From: Robinsoniella peoriensis
GTDB taxonomy: Bacteria > Bacillota > Clostridia > Lachnospirales > Lachnospiraceae
Reading direction: 5' to 3'
Assembly (NCBI RefSeq): GCF_000797495.1
Contig: NZ_JTGN01000012.1
Coordinates: forward strand, 1-64,000
DNA: 64,000 nucleotides
Shown here: positions 17,364 to 25,968 of the stretch, in pieces
How positions within the stretch are numbered: position 1 is the first letter of the stretch
How the letters are laid out: every line of letters begins with the position of its first letter
The notes under the pieces: model-generated
Databases searched by the model: none
What the model was told of the DNA's origin: nothing
Seen by the model: the letters and a program-made list of their open reading frames with translations, nothing else
Position numbers and translations under genes: made by a program

Positions 17364-20171
17364 TTATCTGTTGTGACCACCGCTCTCATACCTGTCAAGA
17401 TCACAATATCCAACTCCTGTCAGTGTACAGTTTCTCTCATTCAACGCATTCACTACCGCCTCATACAGTGGCCTTGCTTCCGGAGCCATACCAAGTACTT
17501 CTGCAAGTGTCATCTGCTGTGCCATTGCAAGCATCGGATTGTCCAGCATTCCCGGAGACATCTGATTGAATAATTCCACCGCCAAAGGCTGGGACAAGAT
17601 TTCTTCCCATGTACTGTCCAGACTAAAGCGCTCATATGCCAGGTTCGTTGTAGTCTCATATTCATACTCATATATTCCAGAGCCTACAGTAATCACATCT
17701 TCTTTCTCCGGCAAATGAATCTCTGCCTCTGTATTTGCAGGAACGCTCACATACCCATGAATCTTTCCATTTTTGCAGCTCCAGTTGCTTTCAATCCTGC
17801 CGTATACCGACTCGAATTCCACTCCTGCTTCATCGATCCCTTTTACAAACAGCGGCTGTACTTTGAACTTTTTGTAACCCGGCTTCAACTGGCTCACACC
17901 GGCAATCTTCCGGTACATCCAGTCGCCAATGGAACCATAGGCATAATGATTCAATGAATTCATTCCCGATACATCAAAACTTCCGTCCGGCATGATGGAA
18001 TTCCAGCGCTCCCATATTGTCGTTGCTCCCATATTCACAGCATAGAGCCATGACGGATAATCTTCTTTCATAAAAATAGTTGCCGCCAGTTCATGTTCTC
18101 CGTTTTCGGATAATACATGACACAGATACGGTGTTCCGACAAAACCGGTTGCCAGGTGATTTTTGTGATTTTCAATATTGGTTTTCAAGGTCTGTAAAAT
18201 ACGCTTCCTGTCTTTTTCTCTCGCCAGGTTAAAATACAAAGATAAAATCGCTCCGGTCTGCGTCTCACTGACAATACGCCCCGTATTCGTATAATATTCC
18301 TGCCGGAATGCTTCCAAAGTCGTATCATACAATTTCTGATATTTTTCTGCATCTTGTGCAAATCCGAGTACTTCTGCGGTCTGTTTCACCAGATTTGTCA
18401 CATACAAATAATAAGCATTTGCAATTATATATTTATCTGTCGCACCGGTTCTGTCTGCACTTTCCTCCTTATCCAGCGCCAGCCAGTCTCCATACTGGAA
18501 TCCGGTCTGCCAGAGTCCGTTTTCCCCGCACTGATTTCGGATATAGTCTACCCATTCATGCATACATTTCCAGTTTTCTTTCAGAATGCCTTTATCACCA
18601 TAGGTCTGATATACCACCCATGGCACAATGACTGCCACGTCACTCCATGCCGCAGAGCTGTATGAACCCAGAATATCCGGTACGACATGCGGAACGCCCT
18701 TTTCTAAGGAGGACTCTGCCGATACATCTCTCATCCATTTCCGGAAGAACAATGCCGTATTCCGGTTAATAGCTGCTGTCCATGAAAAAATCTGTGCATC
18801 CCCTGTCCATCCGAGACGCTCGTCCCGCTGCGGACAGTCCGTCGGAATATCCAAAAAATTGTCCCTCTGCCCCCACGCAATATTCTTTTGCAGTTGATTT
18901 ACCTTTTGGTTAGAACACTGAAAATCTACCAGCTTTTCCATATCAGAATGCATCACGCAGGCGGTAAACTGCTCCGTTGTCAACTCCTCCATTCCCTCTA
19001 CACAGATATATCGAAAACCATGGAACGTAAAATGCGGAAGAAATGTCTGTCCCCCTCCATTGCAAATATAGGTATCCTCTGATTTCGCCTGACGTAAAGT
19101 CTCTGTATAAAAATTCCCGTCTTTATCCAACACTTCTGCATGACGGATCACAATCTTCTGCCCTTTTCTGCCATGCACTTTCACTTCTACAATACCGGTC
19201 AGATTCTGTCCGAAGTCCACCAGCTTTTCCCCTTTTGGTGTCACGATCAGTTCCTTTGCCGGAATTCTTTCGGTAATACGAACCGGCTCATTTTCCTGGG
19301 CTGTCAGAGTATGCTTGTTAAAATCCATGATAGACACAGTACCTACCCTGATTCCGGAATCCTCACCACTGCTTTCTTCACAAACGGTTGTATCAATTGT
19401 TTCGCCCATGTAGATCTCACTGTAACGGACTTCACCTGTCCGGACTTTCCAGGTTTCATCGGTGCAGATTATCTCTCTGCTTCCGTCCTCATATTCCATA
19501 TGTATTTCCGCAAATACACCAACTCTGTCACCGTAAATATTCGGTGTCAGCATAAAACCAAAGATTCCTTTATACCAACCGTTTCCGACCATGATTTCAA
19601 TTTTATTTTCTTCCCGGAGCATTTCGGTAATGTCATAGATCTGGTATTGAAGACGGTGATGATAGCTTGTCCAACCTGGTGTCATCTGGTCTTCTCCGAT
19701 ACGCTTACCGTTCAGTGATGCCTCATAGACACCTCTGGATGTGGCGTAAATTCTGGCTCTTTGAACTTTTCCTTTTGCTGCAAATGTCTTAGAAAAAATC
19801 GGACATGCCGTTTCTTCTTCGGGAAAATCATGTGTAATCATTTTTGCCTTAAATACTTCCGGGTTCAGGATCCCTGTCTCAAAAGACATTTCTCCGGATG
19901 CCGTATTCTCATGATTATCTGTCACTTCTACTGTCACATTGTAGAGTGTTTCATCCTGTAAATCGTCTCCTGCATAGGCAATCAGCACGGAATCTTCGCT
20001 CTCCACTTTTATTTCCCAGACAACTTTTTGGCAATCCTTTACTACAATGTGATAAAGCTGTTGTACGGTGTCATTTACCTCTGATTCCAGCTTCCATGAA
20101 AACCGTGGATTTTTCTCCGCGATTCCGATTGGATTTACTCTATATTCTGTTCTCAAATCATAAAGTTTCAT
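17364..20171 (-). CDS. GH78 alpha-L-rhamnosidase with C-terminal helical module
   Basis: A 935-residue GH78 enzyme releasing terminal alpha-L-rhamnose. N-terminal beta domains (about 1-420) precede the (alpha/alpha)6 barrel, with the family hallmark DCPQRDERLGWTGD at 445-458 and the second catalytic region GATTIWERWNS. A C-terminal beta domain and then an extra tail of about 85 residues (17364-17627) follow. The tail resembles the C-terminus of the GH3 enzyme at 23376. There is no signal peptide, so it acts on imported glycosides. The start is ATG 20171 after GGAGG; the longer frame (20213) has no SD. Divergent from an AraC-type regulator that probably controls it. Confidence 0.93.
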   Translation of the reverse strand: MKLYDLRTEYRVNPIGIAEKNPRFSWKLESEVNDTVQQLYHIVVKDCQKVVWEIKVESEDSVLIAYAGDDLQDETLYNVTVEVTDNHENTASGEMSFETGILNPEVFKAKMITHDFPEEETACPIFSKTFAAKGKVQRARIYATSRGVYEASLNGKRIGEDQMTPGWTSYHHRLQYQIYDITEMLREENKIEIMVGNGWYKGIFGFMLTPNIYGDRVGVFAEIHMEYEDGSREIICTDETWKVRTGEVRYSEIYMGETIDTTVCEESSGEDSGIRVGTVSIMDFNKHTLTAQENEPVRITERIPAKELIVTPKGEKLVDFGQNLTGIVEVKVHGRKGQKIVIRHAEVLDKDGNFYTETLRQAKSEDTYICNGGGQTFLPHFTFHGFRYICVEGMEELTTEQFTACVMHSDMEKLVDFQCSNQKVNQLQKNIAWGQRDNFLDIPTDCPQRDERLGWTGDAQIFSWTAAINRNTALFFRKWMRDVSAESSLEKGVPHVVPDILGSYSSAAWSDVAVIVPWVVYQTYGDKGILKENWKCMHEWVDYIRNQCGENGLWQTGFQYGDWLALDKEESADRTGATDKYIIANAYYLYVTNLVKQTAEVLGFAQDAEKYQKLYDTTLEAFRQEYYTNTGRIVSETQTGAILSLYFNLAREKDRKRILQTLKTNIENHKNHLATGFVGTPYLCHVLSENGEHELAATIFMKEDYPSWLYAVNMGATTIWERWNSIMPDGSFDVSGMNSLNHYAYGSIGDWMYRKIAGVSQLKPGYKKFKVQPLFVKGIDEAGVEFESVYGRIESNWSCKNGKIHGYVSVPANTEAEIHLPEKEDVITVGSGIYEYEYETTTNLAYERFSLDSTWEEILSQPLAVELFNQMSPGMLDNPMLAMAQQMTLAEVLGMAPEARPLYEAVVNALNERNCTLTGVGYCDLDRYESGGHNR

Positions 20172-20342
20172 GTTATCTATTCCTCCACTTTTTAAGAATT
20201 CTCTTTTAAACATCGTTTCCCGATATTATATTACTTTTTATATCTCCATTTTTATTGCAGATTTGTTCGATTTCTTTTATAATTTAACTGTAACTTGCTA
20301 TAACACACCAAATACATATTTGTTATAAAATGGAGAAAATAC

Positions 20343-21572
20343 ATGATTTCCTTACAAGACATTAAAGATTTTTGTCATCTGAATTATCTGGATTCCGGTA
20401 TTCCTGTTTACCTGTATCAGAAAGATACTTTATTGCAGACATTTCCAGAGCAGTCCCCCTGCACATATCCGCCAAAGCATTACATTGAGGAATTTGTCGA
20501 TACGACAGATAACATCGCACATCTTTCCACTCCATACGGTGCTTATTTTGTTGCCATAAAACCAAAAGATTTACAGAAATTTCGCATTGTGTTAGGCCCG
20601 GCTAGTTATATTCCGTTTACCGACGCAGATTTTCATGCCATGTATACAGAATATGCAGTTGTTCAGGAAGAACGGGCAGCTTTTAAAGCATTCTTTCAAA
20701 TTATTCCGCCGATTGCTTTAAAAGGTCTTATGGCAAAAGCTGCCGTTTTTAATTATTTTCTGAACCACGAAATTTGTTCTCATTTTGACCTGTTGGAACC
20801 TGTTAGCATTTCAGACTCTTCTGCACACGCAGAAAAACATGTAGAATCCATTTATCAACAGAAAGAAGATTTTCACCACAATAATTCTTCTGAAATCGAA
20901 TCCCTGATTCTTCATTTTGTAGAATCAGGAGATGTGGATGGTCTGAAAAAAATGACTTTGCAGCCTTCCATCATACATTCTGGTACTGTTGCACCAAATC
21001 AGCTCCGTCAATTGAAAAATCTGAATATTATTATGACTGCACTTGCATCACGTTCTGCAATCTCCAGCGGCGTAGATGCAGATGATGCATTCCAGATGTC
21101 CGATTTATATATTCAAACAACAGAAAAATTAAATGATCCCTCCGCTGTTCAAAATCTGAATTTCCAGATGCTTCTGACATTTGCACAAAAAGTAAAAGAT
21201 AAATTGATTCCAAAAACCTCTGATGAAGCACTGCAGCAAGCCATTCGGTATGTTCTTCAACATACCAACTGTCCGATTACAGCTGCCGAGGTTGCCCACC
21301 ATGTGGGATTCAGCCGTTCCTATTTTTCCACCTATTTTAAAGAACAGCTGGGTTTTACTATCAGTGCATTTATCCTGCGCTGTAAACTAGAAGAAGGAAA
21401 ACATCTGCTGCAGTTTACAGACAAACCGCTCAGTGTGATCAGCAATTACCTGTGTTTTTCCAGTCAAAGCCATTTTCAGACTGCCTTTAAAAAGCAATAC
21501 CATGTTACACCTCTTCAGTTCCGCAAACAACCGAAGCTTTACGGACGAGGGTTGCTGGAAAATGAGAGATAA
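20343..21572 (+). CDS. AraC-family transcriptional regulator
   Basis: A 409-residue regulator. The last ~100 residues are a double helix-turn-helix AraC domain (AAEVAHHVGFSRSYFSTYFK, then a second helix pair ending VTPLQFRK). The ~300-residue N-terminal part is an unassigned sensory domain. SD GGAG seven bases before the ATG. It is divergent from the rhamnosidase gene and probably activates it in response to the glycoside or rhamnose. Its last 68 bases overlap the antisense M20 remnant. Confidence 0.88.
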   Translation: MISLQDIKDFCHLNYLDSGIPVYLYQKDTLLQTFPEQSPCTYPPKHYIEEFVDTTDNIAHLSTPYGAYFVAIKPKDLQKFRIVLGPASYIPFTDADFHAMYTEYAVVQEERAAFKAFFQIIPPIALKGLMAKAAVFNYFLNHEICSHFDLLEPVSISDSSAHAEKHVESIYQQKEDFHHNNSSEIESLILHFVESGDVDGLKKMTLQPSIIHSGTVAPNQLRQLKNLNIIMTALASRSAISSGVDADDAFQMSDLYIQTTEKLNDPSAVQNLNFQMLLTFAQKVKDKLIPKTSDEALQQAIRYVLQHTNCPITAAEVAHHVGFSRSYFSTYFKEQLGFTISAFILRCKLEEGKHLLQFTDKPLSVISNYLCFSSQSHFQTAFKKQYHVTPLQFRKQPKLYGRGLLENER

Positions 21573-21894
21573 TCGACTGTTTTACCTCTGTAATTCTGCG
21601 GATCAGTTTTCCTGCCAGTTCATCATCAAACGTACGCAGGGTTCCTCTCATTGCAGCCGTATTGGGAATAATGTTCGGAGCATCTCCCGCGTGAAACTGC
21701 CCAATCGTCAATGAAACCTCACTTCCAAACGGACATTCTCTGGCTAATAATTCCTGTAGCCCGAGATGTACATGTACCCCTGCCGTGATCGGATCTATGC
21801 ATACCTCCGGAGAAGATCCATGTCCTCCCTTTCCGATCAATACAATTTCAAAACCATACACAGACGATAACGGTGTTTTTCCATATGTAATCAT
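21505..21894 (-). pseudogene. M20-family amidohydrolase remnant
   Basis: An isolated fragment (129 open codons) that matches only the middle of M20/M40 amidohydrolases: the dimerisation domain (VLIGKGGHGSSPE...DPI) and the following NIIPNTAAMRGTLRTF motif. The N-terminal zinc-binding half and the C-terminal zinc ligand region are missing. The last codons run antisense into the end of the AraC gene, where homology should cease. No SD is evident at the first ATG. A broken gene left by rearrangement. Confidence 0.8.
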
Positions 21895-21965
21895 ACATTC
21901 GATTCACTCCCATATACTTTATATTTCTGTCTCACTTCACATTTTTCTTTTTCCATTACTTCTTT

Positions 21966-23348
21966 TTACGCTTTTCGTTTTGCAATTTCCTCTCTCAACT
22001 GAGGAAGTCTCTTTTCTAAGTCAAACTTCATGCTCATTATAAACATAACTACAAACATTGCTGCCGGAATGTAAATGGAAAATGAGAAAATTGCCTGTTT
22101 TGTTGCCGATGTAGCTGCGGTCATTGCTGGATCATATGCTGCCAATGCGAGACACCATCCAATAATAGAACCTCCAATACCGCTTCCAACTTTTCCTCCA
22201 AAACTGGATGCAGCCTGTGAAGATGCTACCATTTTCTTACCATATTTGTACTCATTATAATCAATAGACATTGCTGTCATAACTCCCATCAGACACATCA
22301 TCGGAATATTTGCAAGTGAAGAAAAACAGCTCATAACCACGTTAAATACAAAATTATACGGGTTTCCAATTCTTACAATCGTACAAATAGCTCCAACAGC
22401 AAAGGACACTTTCAATGTCTTAGTAACACCAAGATGTTTAATCATTGGTCCTACAATAATGAATCCTACCAATGTCGGAATCAAGCCGATTGCTCCCATA
22501 ATTCCCATCAGATTATCATTTCCGTAAATCCATTTTGCATAATAAACACCTGATGAACTTGTAATTGCATACAGAACAGCACTTATAAAGTTCATGATCA
22601 AAATCATAACCCAATACTTATTCTGGAACAGTTTTATAACCGCTTCTTTAAACGGAACTGCTTCTTCCTCTTCTTTTTCCTGTACTTCTGTTTCACCCGA
22701 AATCACTTCTTTACTTGTCTTATAGCAAAGTAAAAATGCTAAGATTACAAATGCTCCTGCAATTGCACCAAATTTGATCCATGCACTCTGTGTACCACCT
22801 AACATATTTGTAACCGGAATTATTGCAACTGCCATGATCATACCGGATACATATCCTGATGCTGCACGCCATGTTCCCATTCTGCCTCGTTCTTCCTGAC
22901 TGTTTGTACGAACAATCATAAGAGATGCATACGGGATACATACTGCCGTATAAGCAACTGCCGTAAATAACAGATTTGTAATTATCAAATAAGCAAGTTG
23001 CAGACCTGCGTTTCCTTTCGGCACAGCGAACATCAATACGGTGAGAATACCGGCAGGTATACCGGCTTTCAAAAGCCATGGTCTGTATTTTTCTTTCCCC
23101 GGTTTCGTATGGTCTACGATATTTCCCATGATCAGATCTGTAAATGCATCCACAATCTTACAGAGCATCAGAACCGTAGCAACCGCTCCTGCTGCCACTC
23201 CTACTTTATCTGTATAAAAGTAGGTTATCTGTCCGATCAATCCACTCATCGCATTCAATGCGAACTGTCCCAGTGAATCCCCCAGAAAATCTCTTCTGCG
23301 CATTGTCCGCTGTACGCCAAACTTATCTTTTCCTAATTCTTTCGCCAT
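21966..23348 (-). CDS. GPH/MelB-type sugar:cation symporter
   Basis: A 460-residue, about 12-helix transporter of the glycoside-pentoside-hexuronide family: early GQFALNAMSG...ITYFYTDKVG, DLIMGNIVDHTKPGKEKYRPWL (the charged helix 2-loop motif), and the second-half DYNEYKYGKK signature. It imports glycosides or disaccharides with Na+ or H+. ATG 23348 is preferred because the GAGG SD abuts the upstream ATG. It lies between the rhamnosidase side and the GH3 gene, 27 bp after GH3. Confidence 0.9.
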   Translation of the reverse strand: MAKELGKDKFGVQRTMRRRDFLGDSLGQFALNAMSGLIGQITYFYTDKVGVAAGAVATVLMLCKIVDAFTDLIMGNIVDHTKPGKEKYRPWLLKAGIPAGILTVLMFAVPKGNAGLQLAYLIITNLLFTAVAYTAVCIPYASLMIVRTNSQEERGRMGTWRAASGYVSGMIMAVAIIPVTNMLGGTQSAWIKFGAIAGAFVILAFLLCYKTSKEVISGETEVQEKEEEEAVPFKEAVIKLFQNKYWVMILIMNFISAVLYAITSSSGVYYAKWIYGNDNLMGIMGAIGLIPTLVGFIIVGPMIKHLGVTKTLKVSFAVGAICTIVRIGNPYNFVFNVVMSCFSSLANIPMMCLMGVMTAMSIDYNEYKYGKKMVASSQAASSFGGKVGSGIGGSIIGWCLALAAYDPAMTAATSATKQAIFSFSIYIPAAMFVVMFIMSMKFDLEKRLPQLREEIAKRKA

Positions 23349-23375
23349 CTTATGCATCCTCTTTTTCCTTTTCTT

Positions 23376-25643
23376 TTATTGATTTACCGCTGCGAGAATC
23401 TGTTCCAATACTTCTCTCTTCATTCCCGGTACAAAGCTCAACAACTGCCGAAGCGGCATATCATTCATCATCGCTGACATCATTTCATCATTGACCACTT
23501 CATTATTCTGATTTGCTTCCGCCATCTCCGCTGCCTGCTGGTTGCCGCCCATCATCTGACTGAACACAGCTTTGCCTTTCTCATCTCGCATCAGTTCACC
23601 TATACAGGTATTCAAAGTAAATACTTTCTTTATCTTTCTGGTTCCTTCTACCTGAATCGTTGTGTGCAGCAGTACTTCTTCTGCATTCTTACCAACTTGA
23701 ATCTCATAAGCGCCGCTCTCCACATACCAGCCATGAATCTCGGTATTCCAGTAAGCGAATGCTCTTGCGTCTAATTCAAAGGATACTGTCTTCTTTTCTC
23801 CCTGCGCAAGTTCAATTTTGTCAAACGCTCTCAGTTCTTTTACCGGGCGGGCTGTTTCGGTTTCTCCCGGAGCCACATAGATTTGAATAACTTCTTTTCC
23901 GGCTCGGTTTCCTGTATTTTCCACCTCAACAGAAACGGTGAGAATTTCATTATCTGTCATCTGCGTTCTATCAAGATTCAAATTGCTGTATGTAAATGTC
24001 GTATAAGAAAGTCCGTAGCCGAACGGGAACAATACTTCCTGCTTTTTACTTGTATAGTATCGGTATCCCACGAATACACCTTCGCTGTAAACCGCTTCAT
24101 CCACACCTTTTCCATAAGTCAGATAACATGGGGTATCTTCCAGACGAAGCGGAAACGTCTCTGCCAGTCTGCCGCTTGGATTTGCCGTTCCATAGAGCAC
24201 GTTGACAACTGCTTTTCCAACTGCCTGACCTCCTAAGTATGCTTCTACGATTCCTTTCACCTGATTTTTCCACGGCATTGTCACAGGAGAACCATTATGC
24301 AGTACGACGATGGTATTCTTCTGTACTTTACTGATCTTCTCGATCAAGGTGTTCTGACAATTTGGAAGATTCAGATGCTTCCGGTCATATCCCTCTGATT
24401 CGAAGTTGTCCGGCAATCCGGCAAAAACAACAGCAACCTCAGCCTCTTCTGCGACGCGTACCGCTTCATTCTGCAACTCTTCATTTACTTCATCAACAAT
24501 ATCATCAAATCCTTTTGCAAAGGATACATCTGAGATTTCCTTAACCGCCTCAACCGCAGACTCTACTTTCCAGCTATTGATGTGAGAACTTCCGCCTCCT
24601 TGATATCTCGGTGTTTCTGCATATTTTCCGATAAAAGCAACTTTCTTGTCTTTCACAAGTGGAAGTATCTCATCCTCATTCTTCAAAAGAACAATACATT
24701 CCGCCTCCGCCTCGGCTGCAAGTTCATGGTCTTTTTCATATTCAAATGTAACACCCTGCTGACGATTTTCTATGAATTTGAAAATAACATTTAAGATTCT
24801 TTCACATGCTTGATCCACAACCGCCTCATCTAGACTTCCGTCCTGAACTGCTTTTACAATCATTGCGTCATTGATTCCCCCTGAGGCAGGCATTTCCAGA
24901 TCCATTCCGGCTTTTAATGCCTCTACACGGTCATTGACCGCTCCCCAGTCGGACATTACATATCCGTCAAATCCCCACTCATCACGTAAGATATCTGTCA
25001 GATATTCTTTGCTTTCTCCGACATAAGTTTCGTTGATACGGTTATAAGAATTCATAACCGTCCACGGTCTTGCCTGTTTAACTGCTCCTTCAAATGCCGC
25101 CAGATAGATTTCCCTAAGTGTCCGTTCATCCACCTGGGAGGAATTGGTCATACGGCGTTTTTCCTGATTGTTTGCCAGAAAATGCTTCATGCTGACGCCC
25201 ACATTTTGGCTCTGTATACCTTCTGTCAAGGCTGCCGCCATCTCAGATGCCACAAGCGGATCTTCGGAATAATATTCAAAGTTACGACCACATAGTGGGG
25301 AACGCTTGATATTCATTGCCGGTCCGAGAATAGTGCTAATATCTTTTGCCTGGCATTCCTGTCCAATCGCCGTTCCAATCTTTTTTAATAACTTTCTGTC
25401 AAAGCTGGCTGCTGTTGCACATCCTGTCGGGAAACAAACCGCCTTAATGCTCTCATTGATTCCCAAGTGATCAGTCTGTTCGTCCTGTGCACGAAGTCCA
25501 TGCGGTCCATCCGTTACTTTCACGGAAGGAATCCCCAACCGTTCTATGCTTTTTAACTGCCAAAAATCTGCACCGGAACACATCCCGGATTTTTCTTCCA
25601 AGGTCATCTGCGCAATCAGATTTTGGATATCTTCTCTCTTCAT
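23376..25643 (-). CDS. GH3 beta-glucosidase with C-terminal helical module
   Basis: A 755-residue GH3 enzyme: an N-terminal barrel with KVTDGPHGLR (42-51) and nucleophile D232 in YVMSDWGAV, an alpha/beta sandwich domain, a fibronectin III-like domain (about 555-640), then an unusual tail of about 80 residues (23376-23621) rich in Met and Gln. No signal peptide, so it is cytoplasmic. It should remove beta-linked glucose after, for example, the rhamnosidase has acted. SD AGAGGAAA. Substrate is inferred from the neighbourhood. Confidence 0.92.
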   Translation of the reverse strand: MKREDIQNLIAQMTLEEKSGMCSGADFWQLKSIERLGIPSVKVTDGPHGLRAQDEQTDHLGINESIKAVCFPTGCATAASFDRKLLKKIGTAIGQECQAKDISTILGPAMNIKRSPLCGRNFEYYSEDPLVASEMAAALTEGIQSQNVGVSMKHFLANNQEKRRMTNSSQVDERTLREIYLAAFEGAVKQARPWTVMNSYNRINETYVGESKEYLTDILRDEWGFDGYVMSDWGAVNDRVEALKAGMDLEMPASGGINDAMIVKAVQDGSLDEAVVDQACERILNVIFKFIENRQQGVTFEYEKDHELAAEAEAECIVLLKNEDEILPLVKDKKVAFIGKYAETPRYQGGGSSHINSWKVESAVEAVKEISDVSFAKGFDDIVDEVNEELQNEAVRVAEEAEVAVVFAGLPDNFESEGYDRKHLNLPNCQNTLIEKISKVQKNTIVVLHNGSPVTMPWKNQVKGIVEAYLGGQAVGKAVVNVLYGTANPSGRLAETFPLRLEDTPCYLTYGKGVDEAVYSEGVFVGYRYYTSKKQEVLFPFGYGLSYTTFTYSNLNLDRTQMTDNEILTVSVEVENTGNRAGKEVIQIYVAPGETETARPVKELRAFDKIELAQGEKKTVSFELDARAFAYWNTEIHGWYVESGAYEIQVGKNAEEVLLHTTIQVEGTRKIKKVFTLNTCIGELMRDEKGKAVFSQMMGGNQQAAEMAEANQNNEVVNDEMMSAMMNDMPLRQLLSFVPGMKREVLEQILAAVNQ

Positions 25644-25968
25644 GTTAAGTTTCCTCTTTCTTTTCTAATAGAATTGATTCATTTTATAATCCTATTTTAC
25701 TTATTGAAAGCAGGATTGAATTTCATTTTTGTTCTTTATATTGTATTTTTGTTCTTTGTTTCGAATGTACCGCTTCCCAGCGCTATTTGGATAGTATTCG
25801 ACTGGCTCCCATCTTGACCTGCACCATCTCCATCTACAAAGCGTCCCTTTCACAGCTAAACCCCAATTTAAGATAAAATCGTTCCCTGTAGTATTAGAGC
25901 ATATCAGAAAAAGAGGAACTGCCTCAGCAATCCCTCCATTGACCAACCGGGTACACAAAAGACCTAAT
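25644..25968. other. Intergenic stretch with dispersed repeat and ORF debris
   Basis: Contains the GH3 upstream region and, at 25832-25892, copy B of the dispersed repeat. A 91-codon minus-strand frame (25701-25976) overlaps the GH2 gene end and the repeat. It is not protein-like, has no SD, and is not called a gene. Confidence 0.5.
25832..25892. repeat. Dispersed ~61-bp repeat, copy B
   Basis: Same orientation as 646-707, about 85% identical. It lies 76 bp beyond the stop of the GH2 gene; copy A also lies just beyond a minus-strand stop codon. Confidence 0.6.
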
